NCBI GenBank assembly: GCA_900893395.1
Contig: CAAHFI010813935.1
Span: 27,342 to 91,341, forward strand
From: Euglena gracilis
Lineage: Eukaryota; Euglenozoa; Euglenophyceae; Euglenales; Euglenaceae
Length of the DNA stretch: 64,000 bases
Reading direction: 5' to 3'
The notes beneath the pieces were generated by a model. That model saw only the letters and a program-made list of their open reading frames with translations, had not been told where the DNA came from and did not search any database. This document shows positions 20,290-31,344 of this stretch, in pieces (position 1 is the stretch's first letter; each line of letters begins with the position of its first letter). The position numbers were made by a program, and so were the translations under genes.

Positions 20290-21590
20290 CCTTCTTTGGC
20301 GTGCTAGTGACGTACTGCTGCGTGGAAAATGAGCGAGGCTCACCTTCTGAGACAAGAACTGTGTTTGGGCAAGTGTTAGGGGGAGGGGTGGCTCTTGTTG
20401 CCTTCGTTGGCGTGTTTGTCTCGGGTGGTTCTTGTGCTGCCTTCCTTGGTGTGTGTGTCTCGTGTGGGGGAGGAGGTTGTGTGGCGCAGGTACGCAGCCT
20501 TGACGGCCTGCCGGACTATTTGCGCTTGGGTGGTTGGATTGGATTGTATCTTGTTGGACAACGGTGTTGGTGTTGAGTTTGTTGCCCAGCCTCACAACGT
20601 CCTCGCCGTCGTTTGCACAGTTTGCGGTGAAATGGGGTTTGTATTTAGTTTGAGTAGGGAGAGTGAGAGCCTCTGGAGGAGCCACACAAGCAGTTTCGAT
20701 ATCTCTTTCGCTCGTGTCGCTAGTGTCAAGGAGAGAGCCTTGCCAGACCTCTGCTTCGGTTTGGCGTTGCTGCCAGCCCTCCCGCTGCCCCAGCAAGGCT
20801 TTGAGTAGGGTGGACATCAGTGTGCGGTCTTCCTTGCCCAGTCCCCCGAAGCAGTCAAGACGAAGGCAGTGAGCCGCCACCCCCGCTTTGCACAGGCGGC
20901 ATCCTATTTCCGGTGTTTTTCGGCTTCTTGCCTCTCCTACCAGGCTTGCAGTGGGTGGCACGACCAAGAGGGTTGCTTGGAATTTGGGTGAAATGGGGTT
21001 TGTATTTAGTTTGAGTAGGGAGAGTGAGAGCCTCTGGAGGAGCCACACAAGCAGTTTCGATATCTCTTTCGCTCGTGTCGCTAGTGTCAAGGAGAGAGGC
21101 CTTGCCAGACCTCTGCTTCGGTTTGGGCGTTGCTGCCAGCCCTCCCGCTGCCCCAGCAAGGCTTTGAGTAGGGTGGACATCAGTGTGCGGTCTTCCTTGC
21201 CCCAGTCCCCCGAAGCAGTCAAGACGAAGGCAGTGAGCCGCCACCCCCGCTTTGCACAGGCGGCATCCTATTTCCGGTGTTTTTCGGCTTCTTGCCTCTC
21301 CTACCAGGCTTGCAGTGGGTGGCACGACCAAGAGGGTTGCTTGGAATTTGGGTGAGGCGAATGGTGACGTCGATTGCCACGGGTCCGTCACTGTTCAGTC
21401 GTGTAATAAAAAAACATCGCCGGGGCAGGTGTTGTCGTCATGTCAGCCATGTCACGTTCATCACCTGTTTGTTGTGCTGCAAGACTTTCTTCTGTTGTGT
21501 CCAAGACTTTCTGAACTTCCCTGGCGCAACTTTGTGGCTTCCAAGCCAAGAAAGTAACGGCACAATCCCCTGGCGTTCGGAGACCCAAAA
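20290..21590 (-). pseudogene. Possible decayed coding stretch, F1 (minus strand)
   Basis: Minus-strand frames join across apparent frameshifts. From the 5' side there is a segment with AREVQKVLDTTEESLAAQQ and TGDERDMADMTT (21388-21588). Next is one with CRLCKAGVAAHCLRLDC and EDRTLMSTLLKALLG, duplicated here by the 361-base repeat. A Gln/His/Pro/Thr-rich tail follows. The Cys/His string (C-x2-C-x6-H-C-x4-C) resembles a small metal-binding site but does not match the retroviral CCHC knuckle spacing. The 376-codon open frame at 20092-21222 exists only in this copy and crosses the foldback, so it is not accepted as a gene. Family unknown; introns could explain the frame changes. Confidence 0.25.
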
Positions 21591-21775
21591 ATTAGGAACG
21601 GCCAATCCTAATTTTGAGTACCTTCTCCCTGCTCCCATTAGTGCAAGAACAATGTTCAAATGCTTCATATTTGCTAGAAAATACTGCTCTTGTCCAAGGA
21701 TTTTGTTGTTTTTTTAATTCTGATCGATCTGCTTTCAGGATGTGAGTGAACTTGTCCGAAGTAAAGTACAATAGC

Positions 21776-22354
21776 TCACGAAAGAACCAGAAAATTTGAG
21801 TGCTCAAAACTAGAGATTCCCCCTCCTTTTTTTTTGCCTTGGTAAAAGACTGTTGAAAACTACTAAGGACCCCGTACCCTCGGTTGGGCGTGCTGTCGGG
21901 GCCACCTAATGTGCTCCGGCAGGGGGTTTTTGAGGTCGGCGGTTCCAAAAAGATCGTCCGTTTTTGGTGGCCGCCACCGAGAACGAGCAAACAGCCCCGG
22001 CAATTTTCAGGCTCACATCCCAAATGCCTCAAAAATCCCAGAGAGGCAGGGGTGCCATATCTCCGACTCGGTGCGTGGTTTGGGCCACCTGATGTGCTCC
22101 GTAAGGGGGTTTTTGAGGTCGGCGGTTCCAAAAACGTCGTCCATTTTTGGTGGCCGACCACCCAGGGCCGGCAAACGGCCCCAGGGAATTATCTTGCCGG
22201 TCGAATATTCCGGGAATGGGGGGTGGCACATCACCGATTGGTGCGTGGTTCGGTCCACCTAGTGTGCTCCGGCAGGGGGTTTCGAGGGCGGCGGTTCCGA
22301 AAACCTCGCCCACTGTTGGTGGCCGGCCACCAAAAACTTGGCAAACGGCCGCCA
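21776..22354 (+). repeat. Module G, copy 1: three 172-183-base subrepeats
   Basis: Units begin near 21890, 22075 and 22250 and share CCACCTAATGTGCTCCGGCA-like, GAGGTCGGCGGTTCC and TTTTGGTGGCCG words. GTGCTCCG recurs at 21909, 22092 and 22264. The third unit ends in the palindrome GGTGGCCGGCCACC and then GGCAAACGGCCGCCAAA, which leads into B3. Units differ by 15-30% by eye, more than whole G modules differ from each other. Confidence 0.85.
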
Positions 22355-24068
22355 AAAGCTGCTTAAAATCAGGGAAGTCGCTTAAAATTTCTGGGTTACC
22401 CGGGAGTTGGGGGGCCAAAAAATGTACCAGACACAGGTTTTTGAGGGTGCTGAATCCAAAAAAGTGGGTCATTTGGCTTAATTTTTCGTTTTACGAAACT
22501 CGATTTTCCCAATTTGAGGGACATTTTGGCCGTCGTGGCCCCAAATTTAAAAGGAAAAGGGGAGGAAACCACAGGAAAAACGCTGGTGCAACGTTGGTTG
22601 AAAAAGTTCAGGGCAAGTTGGGAACCCCCCCGTTTTTGGGGTCACCAAATCACAAAAAGCGTCGAAAACAAATGGTTGCACAGTTTTTCGTGCGAAATTT
22701 GCAACAAAAAAAACTGCGCAATTCTCTTGCGCGGGAAGGTGCATGAAAAACTCTGGCCTTTTTCCTTTTGAAATAAGTGTGGCCAGGCACAAAACATTCA
22801 AAGATGAAAAACACCGAAGATTGTTCAATTATTTAAATTCTGGTCATGGAGAATGAAAACACCTTGGAAACCAACACACCTTGGTAACAAGAGCAATCCG
22901 ACAATTTAGATCCTTGGGGTGGACATTTCCGAGCTTGGGTCCAAGGCACCCGAGCTTGGGTCCAAGGCACCCGACTCAATTGGGGCCAATCCTTCTGAGT
23001 CTTCCCGTCCAAACGAGAAGAATCGGAAGGATTCACCCATTATTATCTCGGCGATGATAAGTGGAAATGGCAAAGCTGAAAGAAACAGCGTATGCAGACA
23101 ACATATGTTGTTCCTGAGAAGATTCTCTATCCATCGATACAATTGTCAGGTCCTGCATCCCAAAGGATCAAGAGTTCCGGAGTTGGTCCAAGCTTTTTTT
23201 TTGGTCCAAGCACTGCGATGCGGCAACAAAGTCGGCGACGCAAGCAAAGGTGCCCTCGACTTACCCCAAGTTTTAAGCACCCGCATGCCCCAAAGAACAC
23301 GTCAAGGTATTGATCCCCTTTGCCCAAGCTTTTAGGTGGCCCGGTCGGCTGCCGCTGAACAAACCTACCCACTTTCTCCGCAGCGTGTCCCAATGGTGCC
23401 TTAGTAATGCACTGTGAATTTGCGAATGGCAAGAATGCGCCTGTTGAAATATTGTTCTTCAATAAAAAGCCAGCTAGCCCCGTCCGAAACTTTTGTGGCT
23501 GATGGGGAAGTGCGATGAAAGAGTCTCTTTTTAGGAGGCTGAAAATGCATCCGCTTTGGGTGCTTTTTGGTATAAAAAAAAACGACCGTGAAAAATTTGC
23601 TTTGTGATGCAAGCACCGAGCCCAAGTAAGTTCATTAGCTATCAACGTTTCATGAATTGTTAGAAATATGACTGCTAACGTACAGCGAATACCGTACAGG
23701 TCATCAACAGGAGAGCAATAGAAATAGAAAGTGTCCAGAAAGTGGATGGAACCTTTTGGGTAGTTCTTGGGGAGGCAATTCCAACCTCCACCCCCACACG
23801 CAGGGAGGGGGTCCGGGGGGTCCGGGGGGGTCGGGGGGAGGGGGGGGGGGGGGGGCGGGGGGGGGGGTGTTTTCTGGCCGCGCACACAAAGAGGGGCCCT
23901 GAAAAAGCGTTGGCCGGCTCGGGGCCCAATTTTTTTCGCCCGAAACTGCCAACCCTTTGCCACCGCTCCCCAACCTTTTACTAACTTTATAATGGCACCT
24001 TGGGTCGTTTCCATTCGGGAAACAGCCAAGGGGCCGAGGGATGATGCCCCAGAGCCCCCTATTAGCTG
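22355..24068 (+). repeat. Module B, copy 3
   Basis: It is the same as B1 from base 250 onward. It differs by a local duplication of CGAGCTTGGGTCCAAGGCACC (22930-22971), TATTATCTCG instead of TATTAATCTCG, and a distinct G-rich tail (23812-23872). The decayed gene-like stretch is 23053-23748. The 400-codon minus-strand frame 23127-24329 is fortuitous: it runs through the poly-G tail into array A and is broken in every other copy. Confidence 0.88.
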
Positions 24069-27000
24069 AAAAAAACAGGGGGGTGGGGGGTCCGTGGGGG
24101 GTCCGGGGAGGACGGGGGGTCCGGGGGGGGAGTTGGTGTTTTCTGGCCGCACACACATTTTTCCGCAATGTGTGCCTAAGGAATGCAAAGGGGGGCTTTT
24201 GGCGCTGTTTTTGCTCCTACGGAACTTCGGAAAATTTGGAAAATTTTTGGGAAATAATACCCCCCCCCTCGAGCCGGGCTTCAGGCGAAAAAAATAATCC
24301 CCTGGGGATGTTATTTGGGGGGTTACCATGATTAAGAGTTTTTGTCGGTGATTTTGAATGTGGGGGGGGGGTAAGTCCGGGGGTTTTCATGTCATTCTGA
24401 CCTCAAAAAAAAAATAATTCCCGGGAGAGCCGATGCCCAAAACAAGAAAGCTCGTATTTTGTCCAATCCTGCTCCAACTTGCTTGAAAAGACAGGCAAAA
24501 GTCCCTTTGGATGTGCCTGGGGGGGGGGCCATCACCGGGTCAGATCATGGCTCAAAAAGAATAAATACTCAAATGATGAAATGTATCAATAAAATATTGG
24601 CGGGCTGGGTCCTGACACACCCACGTCGACAGTTGTGAGTTTCACTTTTCACTTTCGCCTGGAGCGGGACAGAGCGCCAGGCGAAATTCGTGGGATCCGA
24701 GGGCTGATGCCCCAGTTCCCACTATTGGCCGAAAAAGGTTACACCTAAACACACACACGCACATCACCACCGTTTGAAAAAATCTCGAACGTGCAATTTT
24801 GGAAAGCAATGGGTGGCCAACTTTTGCCGGGAGTGGGGTCCGGGGGGAGATCGACGTTGTTGGTTTTTTCTGGCTGTTCACACATAAGAGTGACCCTAGA
24901 AAAAGCGGTGGCGGGCTTTGGGCCACATATATTGCAAAAAATGGAGCCCACACTGGTTGACTCTTCTCCCTTGGGAACATTGCTCACCCGCTTGAGGTTT
25001 GGGAAGTTGAAAAACTTGAAATGAATGCCTTTGGTCGGAGGGTCCGGGCTGTAGGTTGCATCCCAATCTGGCCGTTCACGCAAATCATGCAAGGTGAAAT
25101 GAAAAGCATTGGGGCTGGAAAGCATCAAAGGTTGGCGGGGGACTTTCACCTTCGCGGGGGGGGGTGTGGGGGTCCGGGGAGGACGGGGGGTCCGGGGGGG
25201 GGAGTTGGTGTTTTCTGGCCGCACATTTTTCCGCAATGTGTCCCAATGGTGCCTAAGGAATGCAAAGGGGGCTTTTGGCGCTGTTTTTGCTCCTACGGAA
25301 CTTCGGAAAATTTCGAAAATTTTTGGGAAATAATACCCCCCCCCTCGAGCCGGGGCTTCAGGCGAAAAAAATAATCCCCTGGGGGATGTTATTTGGGGGG
25401 GTTACCATGATGTTAAGTTTTTGTCGGTGATTTTGAATGTGGGGGGGGGTAAGTCCGGGGGTTTTCATGTCATTCTGACCTCAAAAAAAAAAGCAAAAAA
25501 AATTTCCCGGATGCCCAAAACAAGAAAGCTCGTATTTTGTCCAATCCTGCTCCAACTTGCTTGAAAAGACAGGCAAAATCCAAAGGACGTCCCTTTGGAT
25601 GTGCCTGGGGGGGGGGCCATCACCGGGTCAGATCATGGCTCAAAAAGAATAAATACTCAAATGATGAAATGTATCAAAAAAAATATTGGCGGGCTGGGTC
25701 CTGACACACCCACGTCGACAGTTGTGAGTTTCACTTTTCACTTTCGCTTTCGCCTGGAGCGGGACAGAAGGCGAAATTCGTGGGATCCGAGGGCTGATGG
25801 TTCCCACTATTGGCCGAAAAAAGGTTACACCTAAACACACACACCGCACATCACCACCGTTTGAAAAAATCTCGAACGTGCAATTTTGGAAAGCAATGGG
25901 TGGCCAACTTTTGCCGGGAGTGGGGTCCGGGGGGAGATCGACGTTGTTGGTTTTTTCTGGCTGTTCACACATAAGAGTGACCCTAGAAAAAGCGGTGGCG
26001 GGCTTTGGGCCACATATATTGCAAAAAATGGAGCCCTGGTTGACTCTTCTCCCTTGGGAACATTGCTCACCCGCTTGAGGTTTGGGAAGTTGAAAAACTT
26101 GAAATGAATGCCTTTGGTCGGTCCGGGCTGTAGGTTGCATCCCAATCTGGCCGTTCACGCAAATCATGCAAGGTGAAATGAAAAGCATTGGGGGAAAGCA
26201 TCAAAGGTTGGCGGGGGGACTTTCACCTTCGCGGGGGGGGGGTCCGTGGGGGGTCCGGGGAGGACGGGGGGTCCGGGGGGGGGAGTTGGTGTTTTCTGCA
26301 CACACATTTTTCCGCAATGTGTCCCAATGGTGCCTAAGGAATGCAAAGGGGGGCTTTTTTTTTTGCTCCTACGGAACTTCGGAAAATTTCGAAAATTTTT
26401 GGGAAAATAATACCCCCCCGAGCCGGGGCTTCAGGCGAAAAAAATAATCCCCTGGGGATGTTATTTGGGGGGTTACCATGATGTTAAGAGTTTTTGTCGG
26501 TGATTTTGAATGTGGGGGGGGGGTAAGTCCGGGGGTTTTCATGTCATTCTGACCTCAAAAAAAAACAGCAAAAAAATAATTCCCGGGAGAGCCGATGCCC
26601 AAAACAAGAAAGCTCGTATTTTGTCCAATCCTGCTCCAACTTGCTTGAAAAAGACAGGCAAAATCCAAAGGACGTCCCTTTGGATGTGCCTGGGGGGGGG
26701 GCATCACCGGTCAGATCATGGCTCAAAAAGAATAAATACTCAAATGATGAAATGTATCAAAAAAAAATATTGGCGGGCTGGGTCCTGACACACCCACGTC
26801 GACAGTTGTGAGTTTCACTTTTCACTTTCGCTTTCGCCTGGAGCGGGACAGAGCGCCAGGCGAAATTCGTGGGATCCGAGGGCTGATGCCCCAGTTCCCA
26901 CTATTGGCCGAAAAAGGTTACACCTAAACACACACACGCACATCACCACCGTTTGAAAAAATCTCGAACGTGCAATTTTGGAAAGCAATGGGTGACCAAC

Positions 27001-28462
27001 TTTTGCTGGGAGTGGGGTCCGGGGGAGATCGACGTTGTTGGTTTTTTCTGGCTGTTCACACATAAGAGTGACCCTGAGAAAAGCGCGGGCTTTGGGCCAC
27101 ATATATTGCAAAAAATGGAGCCCACACTGGTTGACTCTTCTCCCTTGGGAACATTGCTCACCCGCTTGAGGTTTGGGAAGTTGAAAAACTTGAAATGAAT
27201 GCCTTTGGTCGGAGGGTCCGGGCTGTAGGTTGCATCCCAATCTGGCCGTTCACGCAAATCATGCAAGGTGAAATGAAAAGCATTGGGGGCTGGAAAGCAT
27301 CAAAGGTTGGCGGGGGGACTTTCACCTTCGCGGGGGGGGGGTCCGTGGGGTCCGGGGAGGACGGGGGTCCGGGGGGGGAGTTGGTGTTTTCTGGCCGCAC
27401 ACACATTTTTCCGCAATGTGTCCCAATGGTGCCTAAGGAATGCAAAGGGGGGCTTTTGGCGCTGTTTTTGCTCCTACGGAACTTCGGAAAATTTCGAAAA
27501 TTTTTGGGAAATAATACCCCCCCCCTCGAGCCGGGGCTTCAGGCGAAAAAAATAATCCCCTGGGGATGTTATTTGGGGGGTTACCATGATGTTAAGAGTT
27601 TTTGTCGGTGATTTGAATGTGGGGGGGGGTAAGTCCGGGGGTTTTCATGTCATTCTGACCTCAAAAAAAAACAGCAAAAAAATAATTCCCGGGAGAGCCG
27701 ATGCCCAAAACAAGAAAGCTCGTATTTTGTCCAATCCTGCTCCAACTTGCTTGAAAAGACAGGCAAAATCCAAAGGACGTCCCTTTGGATGTGCCTGGGG
27801 GGGGGGCCATCACCGGTCAGATCATGGCTCAAAAAGAATAAATACTCAAAGATGAAATGTATCAAAAAAAATTGGCGGCTGGGTCCTGACACACCCACGT
27901 CGACAGTTGTGAGTTTCACTTTTCACTTTCACTTTCGCCTGGAGCGGGACAGAGCGCCAGGCGAAATTCGTGGGATCCGAGGGCTGATGCCCCAGTTCCC
28001 ACTATTGGCCGAAAAAGGTTACACCTAAACACACACACGCACATCACCACCGTTTGAAAAAATCTCGAACGTGCAATTTTGGAAAGCAATGGGTGACCAA
28101 CTTTTGCCGGGAGTGGGGTCCGGGGGAGATCGACGTTGTTGGTTTTTTCTGGCTGTTCACACATAAGAGTGACCCTAGAAAAAGCGGTGGCGGGCTTTGG
28201 GCCACATATATTGCAAAAAATGGAGCCCACACTGGTTGACTCTTCTCCCTTGGGAACATTGCTCACCCGCTTGAGGTTTGGGAAGTTGAAAAACTTGAAA
28301 TGAATGCCTTTGGTCGGAGGGTCCGGGCTGTAGGTTGCATCCCAATCTGGCCGTTCACGCAAATCATGCAAGGTGAAATGAAAAGCATTGGGGGCTGGAA
28401 AGCATCAAAGGTTGGCGGGGGGACTTTCACCTTCGCGGGGGGGGGGTCCGTGGGGGGTCCGG
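24069..28462 (+). repeat. Satellite array A3, four anchor copies, last one truncated
   Basis: The anchor occurs at 25021, about 26104, 27195 and about 28300. The first monomer has the start-of-array variants (ATGTGTGCCTAAGG, AAATTTGGAAAATT, ATCAATAAAATATTGG). The second and third carry many unique small deletions (for example CAGAAGGCGAAATTCG near 25766 and CATTGGGGGAAAGC near 26187). The fourth stops at TCCGG (28458-28462), fused to the middle of E. Confidence 0.93.
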
Positions 28463-28800
28463 CCCAAAAATGATGAAATCCCTTGTGTTTCCAAGTCGCT
28501 TTGCGCAAATCCCTGGCCTCAAAATAACCAAATCCCTTGTGTTCCTTGTGTGCCAACGTCAAAAAAAGTGGGGGGGGTCCGGTCATGGCACGAGGACAAC
28601 CGAGCTTCGGTTGTGGGGGTCGACCGAGGGCGACCGACTTTGCAAAGGGGGGGGGGGTATGGTTGTGGGGGGGGTCGACCGTGGTCGCCCTCGGTCGACC
28701 CCCACAAGAGAAGCTCGGTCACCCTCGGTCCCCCCCCCCCACGACCGAGGGCGACGGAGGGCGACCGAGGCGACCGTGGGCCCCCGCAAAGAGGTGTTCT
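28463..28800 (+). repeat. Truncated module E with inverted core
   Basis: It starts at CCCAAAAATGATGAAATCCC, so the first half of the minisatellite, and all of modules C and D, are skipped. After GGTCATGGCA (28590) the next 191 bases are reversed relative to E1-E3, then CCCCGCAAAGAGGTG resumes the normal order into F2. Confidence 0.85.
28591..28781 (-). repeat. Inverted GGTCGACC foldback segment
   Basis: It reads CGAGGACAACCGAGCTTCGG at its left end and GCGACCGAGGCGACCGTGGG at its right end. These are the reverse complements of the right and left parts of the corresponding segment at 37388-37574. About 60 bases left of the segment and the outer G/C flank were lost at the breakpoints. Confidence 0.85.
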
Positions 28801-28842
28801 GTGACTGGGTGAGAGGTTAGTGGAAAATGAGCGAGGAGAATA

Positions 28843-29156
28843 CCATGCCCCCCCCCCGAGTTAGTCACCCCCCTATTAGTCACCTTTGGGCCCCAGGTAA
28901 AAAAAAAAATCCGAAGGGAAACATTTTCTGTGAAAAAAAAAGCCAAAATTGGACACCCACAATTCTTTGCTTGTTGCCATCCATGAAAAGTGCCCTGGAA
29001 TTCCCAAAAACAACCTTGAAACCCCCCAAGGCTTTGGGTGGGGGCAAAATTTGGGCAAAAATTGCTCCCCCCCCCCGAGTTAGTCACCCCCCCCTTATTA
29101 TCACCTTGGCGGAATTTCCCTTCCAGGGGGGTGACTAACTGGGGGGGGGGGCACGG
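28843..29156. mobile_element. TA-flanked C/G-rich foldback in F2
   Basis: TA (28841-28842) precedes CCATGCCCCCCC, and CGAGTTAGTCACCCCCC follows. The right end is GGGGGGTGACTAACTGGGGG...GCACGG followed by TA (29157-29158). Allowing for G-run length the arms match over about 28 bases. A second internal direct copy of GAGTTAGTCACCCCCC lies near 29077. There is no ORF of note. It shares the TA-CC start and C-run termini with the element in module C. Confidence 0.55.
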
Positions 29157-29215
29157 TAAAATGCCAGGGGGCATGTGTGTGTTCTGGTGTTGCCTTCTTT
29201 GGCGTGCTAGTGACG

Positions 29216-30133
29216 TTACTGCTGCGTGGAAAATGAGCGAGGCTCACCTTCTGAGACAAGAACTGTGTTTGGGCCAAGTGTTAGGGGAGGGTGTGGCTCT
29301 TGTTGCCTTCGTTGGCGTGTTTGTCTCGGGTGGTTCTTGTGCTGCCTTCCTTGGTGTGTGTGTCTCGTGTGGGGGAGGAGGTTGTGTGGCGCAGGTACGC
29401 AGCCTTGACGGCCTGCCGGACTATTTGCGCTTGGGTTGGTTGGATTGGATTGTATCTTGTTGGGACAACGGTGTTGGTGTTGAGGTTTGTTGCCCAGCCT
29501 CACAACGTCCTCGCCGTCGTTTGCACAGTTTGCGGTGAAATGGGGTTTGTATTTAGTTTGAGTAGGGAGAGTGAGAGCCTCTGGAGGAGCCACACAAGCA
29601 GTTTCGATATCTCTTTCGCTCGTGTCGCTAGTGTCAAGGAGAGAGGCCTTGCCAGACCTCTGCTTCGGTTTGGCGTTGCTGCCAGCCCTCCCGCTGCCCC
29701 AGCAAGGCTTTGAGTAGGGTGGACATCAGTGTGCGGTCTTCCTTGCCCAGTCCCCCGAAGCAGTCAAGACGAAGGCAGTGAGCCGCCACCCCCGCTTTGC
29801 ACAGGCGGCATCCTATTTCCGGTGTTTTTCGGCTTCTTGCCTCTCCTACCAGGCTTGCAGTGGGTGGCACGACCAAGAGGGTTGCTTGGAATTTGGGTGA
29901 GGCGAATGGTGACGTCGATTGCCACGGGTCCGTCACTGTTCAGTCGTGTAATAAAAAAACATCGCCGGGGCAGGTGTTGTCGTCATGTCAGCCATGTCAC
30001 GTTCATCACCTGTTTGTTGTGCTGCAAGACTTTCTTCTGTTGTGTCCAAGACTTTCTGAACTTCCCTGGCGCAACTTTGTGGCTTCCAAGCCAAGAAAGT
30101 AACGGCACAATCCCCTGGCGTTCGGAGACCCAA
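29216..30133 (-). pseudogene. Possible decayed coding stretch, F2 (minus strand)
   Basis: Three minus-strand frames follow each other: 29933-30133 (AREVQKVLDTTEESLAAQQ), 29634-29936 (CRLCKAGVAAHCLRLDC, STLLKALLGQREGWQQRQ) and 29216-29593 (APPEALTLPTQTKYKP then a His/Gln/Pro-rich tail). The first two overlap by four bases in different frames; the second ends LSP-stop. The same breaks occur in F4, so if this was a gene it was dead before the modules multiplied, or it is spliced. Confidence 0.25.
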
Positions 30134-30290
30134 AAATTAGGAACGGCCAATCCTAATTTTGAGTACCTTCTCCCTGCTCCCATTAGTGCAAGAACAATGT
30201 TCAAATGCTTCATATTTGCTAGAAAATACTGCTCTTGTCCAAGGATTTTGTTGTTTTTTTAATTCTGATCGATCTGCTTTCAGGATGTGA

Positions 30291-30680
30291 GTGAACTTGT
30301 CCGAAGTAAAGTACAATCGCACAATTTCTTCTGTATTTCCCTTTTTTCTGCTTTGTTCCCTGCCTTTGATGCCAGAGAAACGGGGTGGTTTGAAATTTCT
30401 GGGAGAATTTTTTCGACAACCCCAAATGAAGGTTTCTGAACAAAATTGTGCATGTGTGAGGAAAAAAACACAGCCAAACCTGTGTCACCAGGGATTTTCA
30501 ACATTCTTTCTGTCTTCGTCGACCCCAAAAACGGAGGTCAGCCCCAACCTTTTGTCGAAAAATTTTCAATTAATTGAAGACCCGAATCAGGATTTTTTTT
30601 CAGTTTTTTCACATTTTTCCCTTGAGGTTTGGCAAGATCACCAAGATGTCTCTCATTTGGGGGGAAATCAACTTCTTTAA
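30291..30680 (+). pseudogene. Unrecognised ORF spanning F2 and X2
   Basis: A 129-codon frame begins at a GTG. The first ATG is about 27 codons in, at MPEKRGGLKFLGEFF. A hydrophobic stretch VFPFFLLCSLPLMP precedes that ATG. The C-terminal half includes NFQLIEDPNQDFFSVF. An identical frame is at 61401-61790. In X3 (39104-39490) two short deletions change the middle. No family is recognised, and coding status is doubtful because the start is non-ATG and the frame crosses a module boundary. Confidence 0.2.
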
Positions 30681-30772
30681 AACAAAAAAATAGGCAAAAT
30701 GACCCATTTTTTTGGAATCAACACCCCCAAAAACCCAGGCAACGAGTCATTTTCGATCAATGAGCTCACGAA
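30318..30772 (+). repeat. Module X, copy 2 (about 455 bases)
   Basis: It lies between GTACAAT and AGCTCACGAAAG, which are directly joined at 21767-21773 in F1/G1. It contains TCTGGGAGAATTTTTTCGAC, GGTTTGGCAAGATCACCAAG and several A- or T-rich runs. It has no inverted termini and no target duplication, so a deletion in F1/G1 is more likely than an insertion here. Confidence 0.8.
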
Positions 30773-31344
30773 AGAACCAGAAAATTTGAGTGCTCAAAAC
30801 TAGAGATTCCCCCTCCTTTTTTTTTGCCTTGGTAAAAGACTGTTGAAAACTACTAAGGACCCCGTACCCTCGGTTGGGCGTGCTGTCGGGGCCACCTAAT
30901 GTGCTCCGGCAGGGGGTTTTTGAGGTCGGCGGTTCCAAAAAGATCGTCCGTTTTTGGTGGCCGACCACCGAGAACGAGCAAACAGCCCCCGGCAATTTTC
31001 AGGCTCACATCCCAAATGCCTCAAAAATCCCAGAGAGGCAGGGGTGCCATATCTCCGACTCGGTGCGTGGTTTGGGCCACCTGATGTGCTCCGTAAGGGG
31101 TTTTTGAGGTCGGCGGTTCCAAAAACGTCGTCCATTTTTGGTGGCCGACCACCCAGGGCCGGCAAACGGCCCCAGGGAATTATCTTGCCGGTCGAATATT
31201 CCGGGAATGGGGGGGTGGCACATCACCGATTGGTGCGTGGTTCGGTCCACCTAGTGTGCTCCGGCAGGGGTTTTCGAGGGCGGCGGTTCCGAAAACCTCG
31301 CCCACTGTTGGTGGCCGGCCACCAAAAACTTGGCAAACGGCCGC
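30773..31344 (+). repeat. Module G, copy 2
   Basis: It has the same three subrepeats as G1. It shares with G4 the shortened CCGTAAGGGGTTTTTG (one G fewer) and the GGCCGACCACCGAGAACG form where G1 has GGCCGCCACCGAGAACG. Confidence 0.87.

Larger units (their letters stand above)
20031..21775 (+). repeat. Module F, copy 1, with 361-base tandem duplication
   Basis: A TA-flanked foldback (20056-20255) is followed by DNA of different character: few long homopolymers, mixed codon-like composition, and open frames mainly on the minus strand. Segment 20627-20987 is repeated at 20988-21348, joined through GGTGA. Module X, present after F2, F3 and F4, is missing at 21767. Confidence 0.85.
28801..30317 (+). 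repeat. Module F, copy 2
   Basis: It has the full-length foldback (28843-29156) and a single copy of the segment that is duplicated in F1. It is nearly identical to F4 (59.9-61.4 kb) at a constant offset of about 31.1 kb. Confidence 0.88.

Noticed and set aside
20092-21222. 376-codon minus-strand ORF in F1
   Set aside because: It depends on the 361-base duplication and crosses the TA-flanked foldback. The frame is not open in F2 or F4.
20888-21355. Plus-strand ORFs in module F (for example MHRRHPISGVFRLLASP)
   Set aside because: They are the antisense of the more plausible minus-strand segments, and their length is altered by the duplication.
23127-24329. 400-codon minus-strand ORF, the longest in the window
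   Set aside because: It runs from B3 through a poly-G tail (Pro-rich translation) into array A. The equivalent frame ends at 221 codons in B1 and B4 and is broken in B5 and B6, so it is an accident of G-run length.
30273-30317. Splice-like CTTTCAGGATG before the X-spanning ORF
   Set aside because: A polypyrimidine-AG is present, but no donor, exon model or transcript supports it. Such strings are common here.
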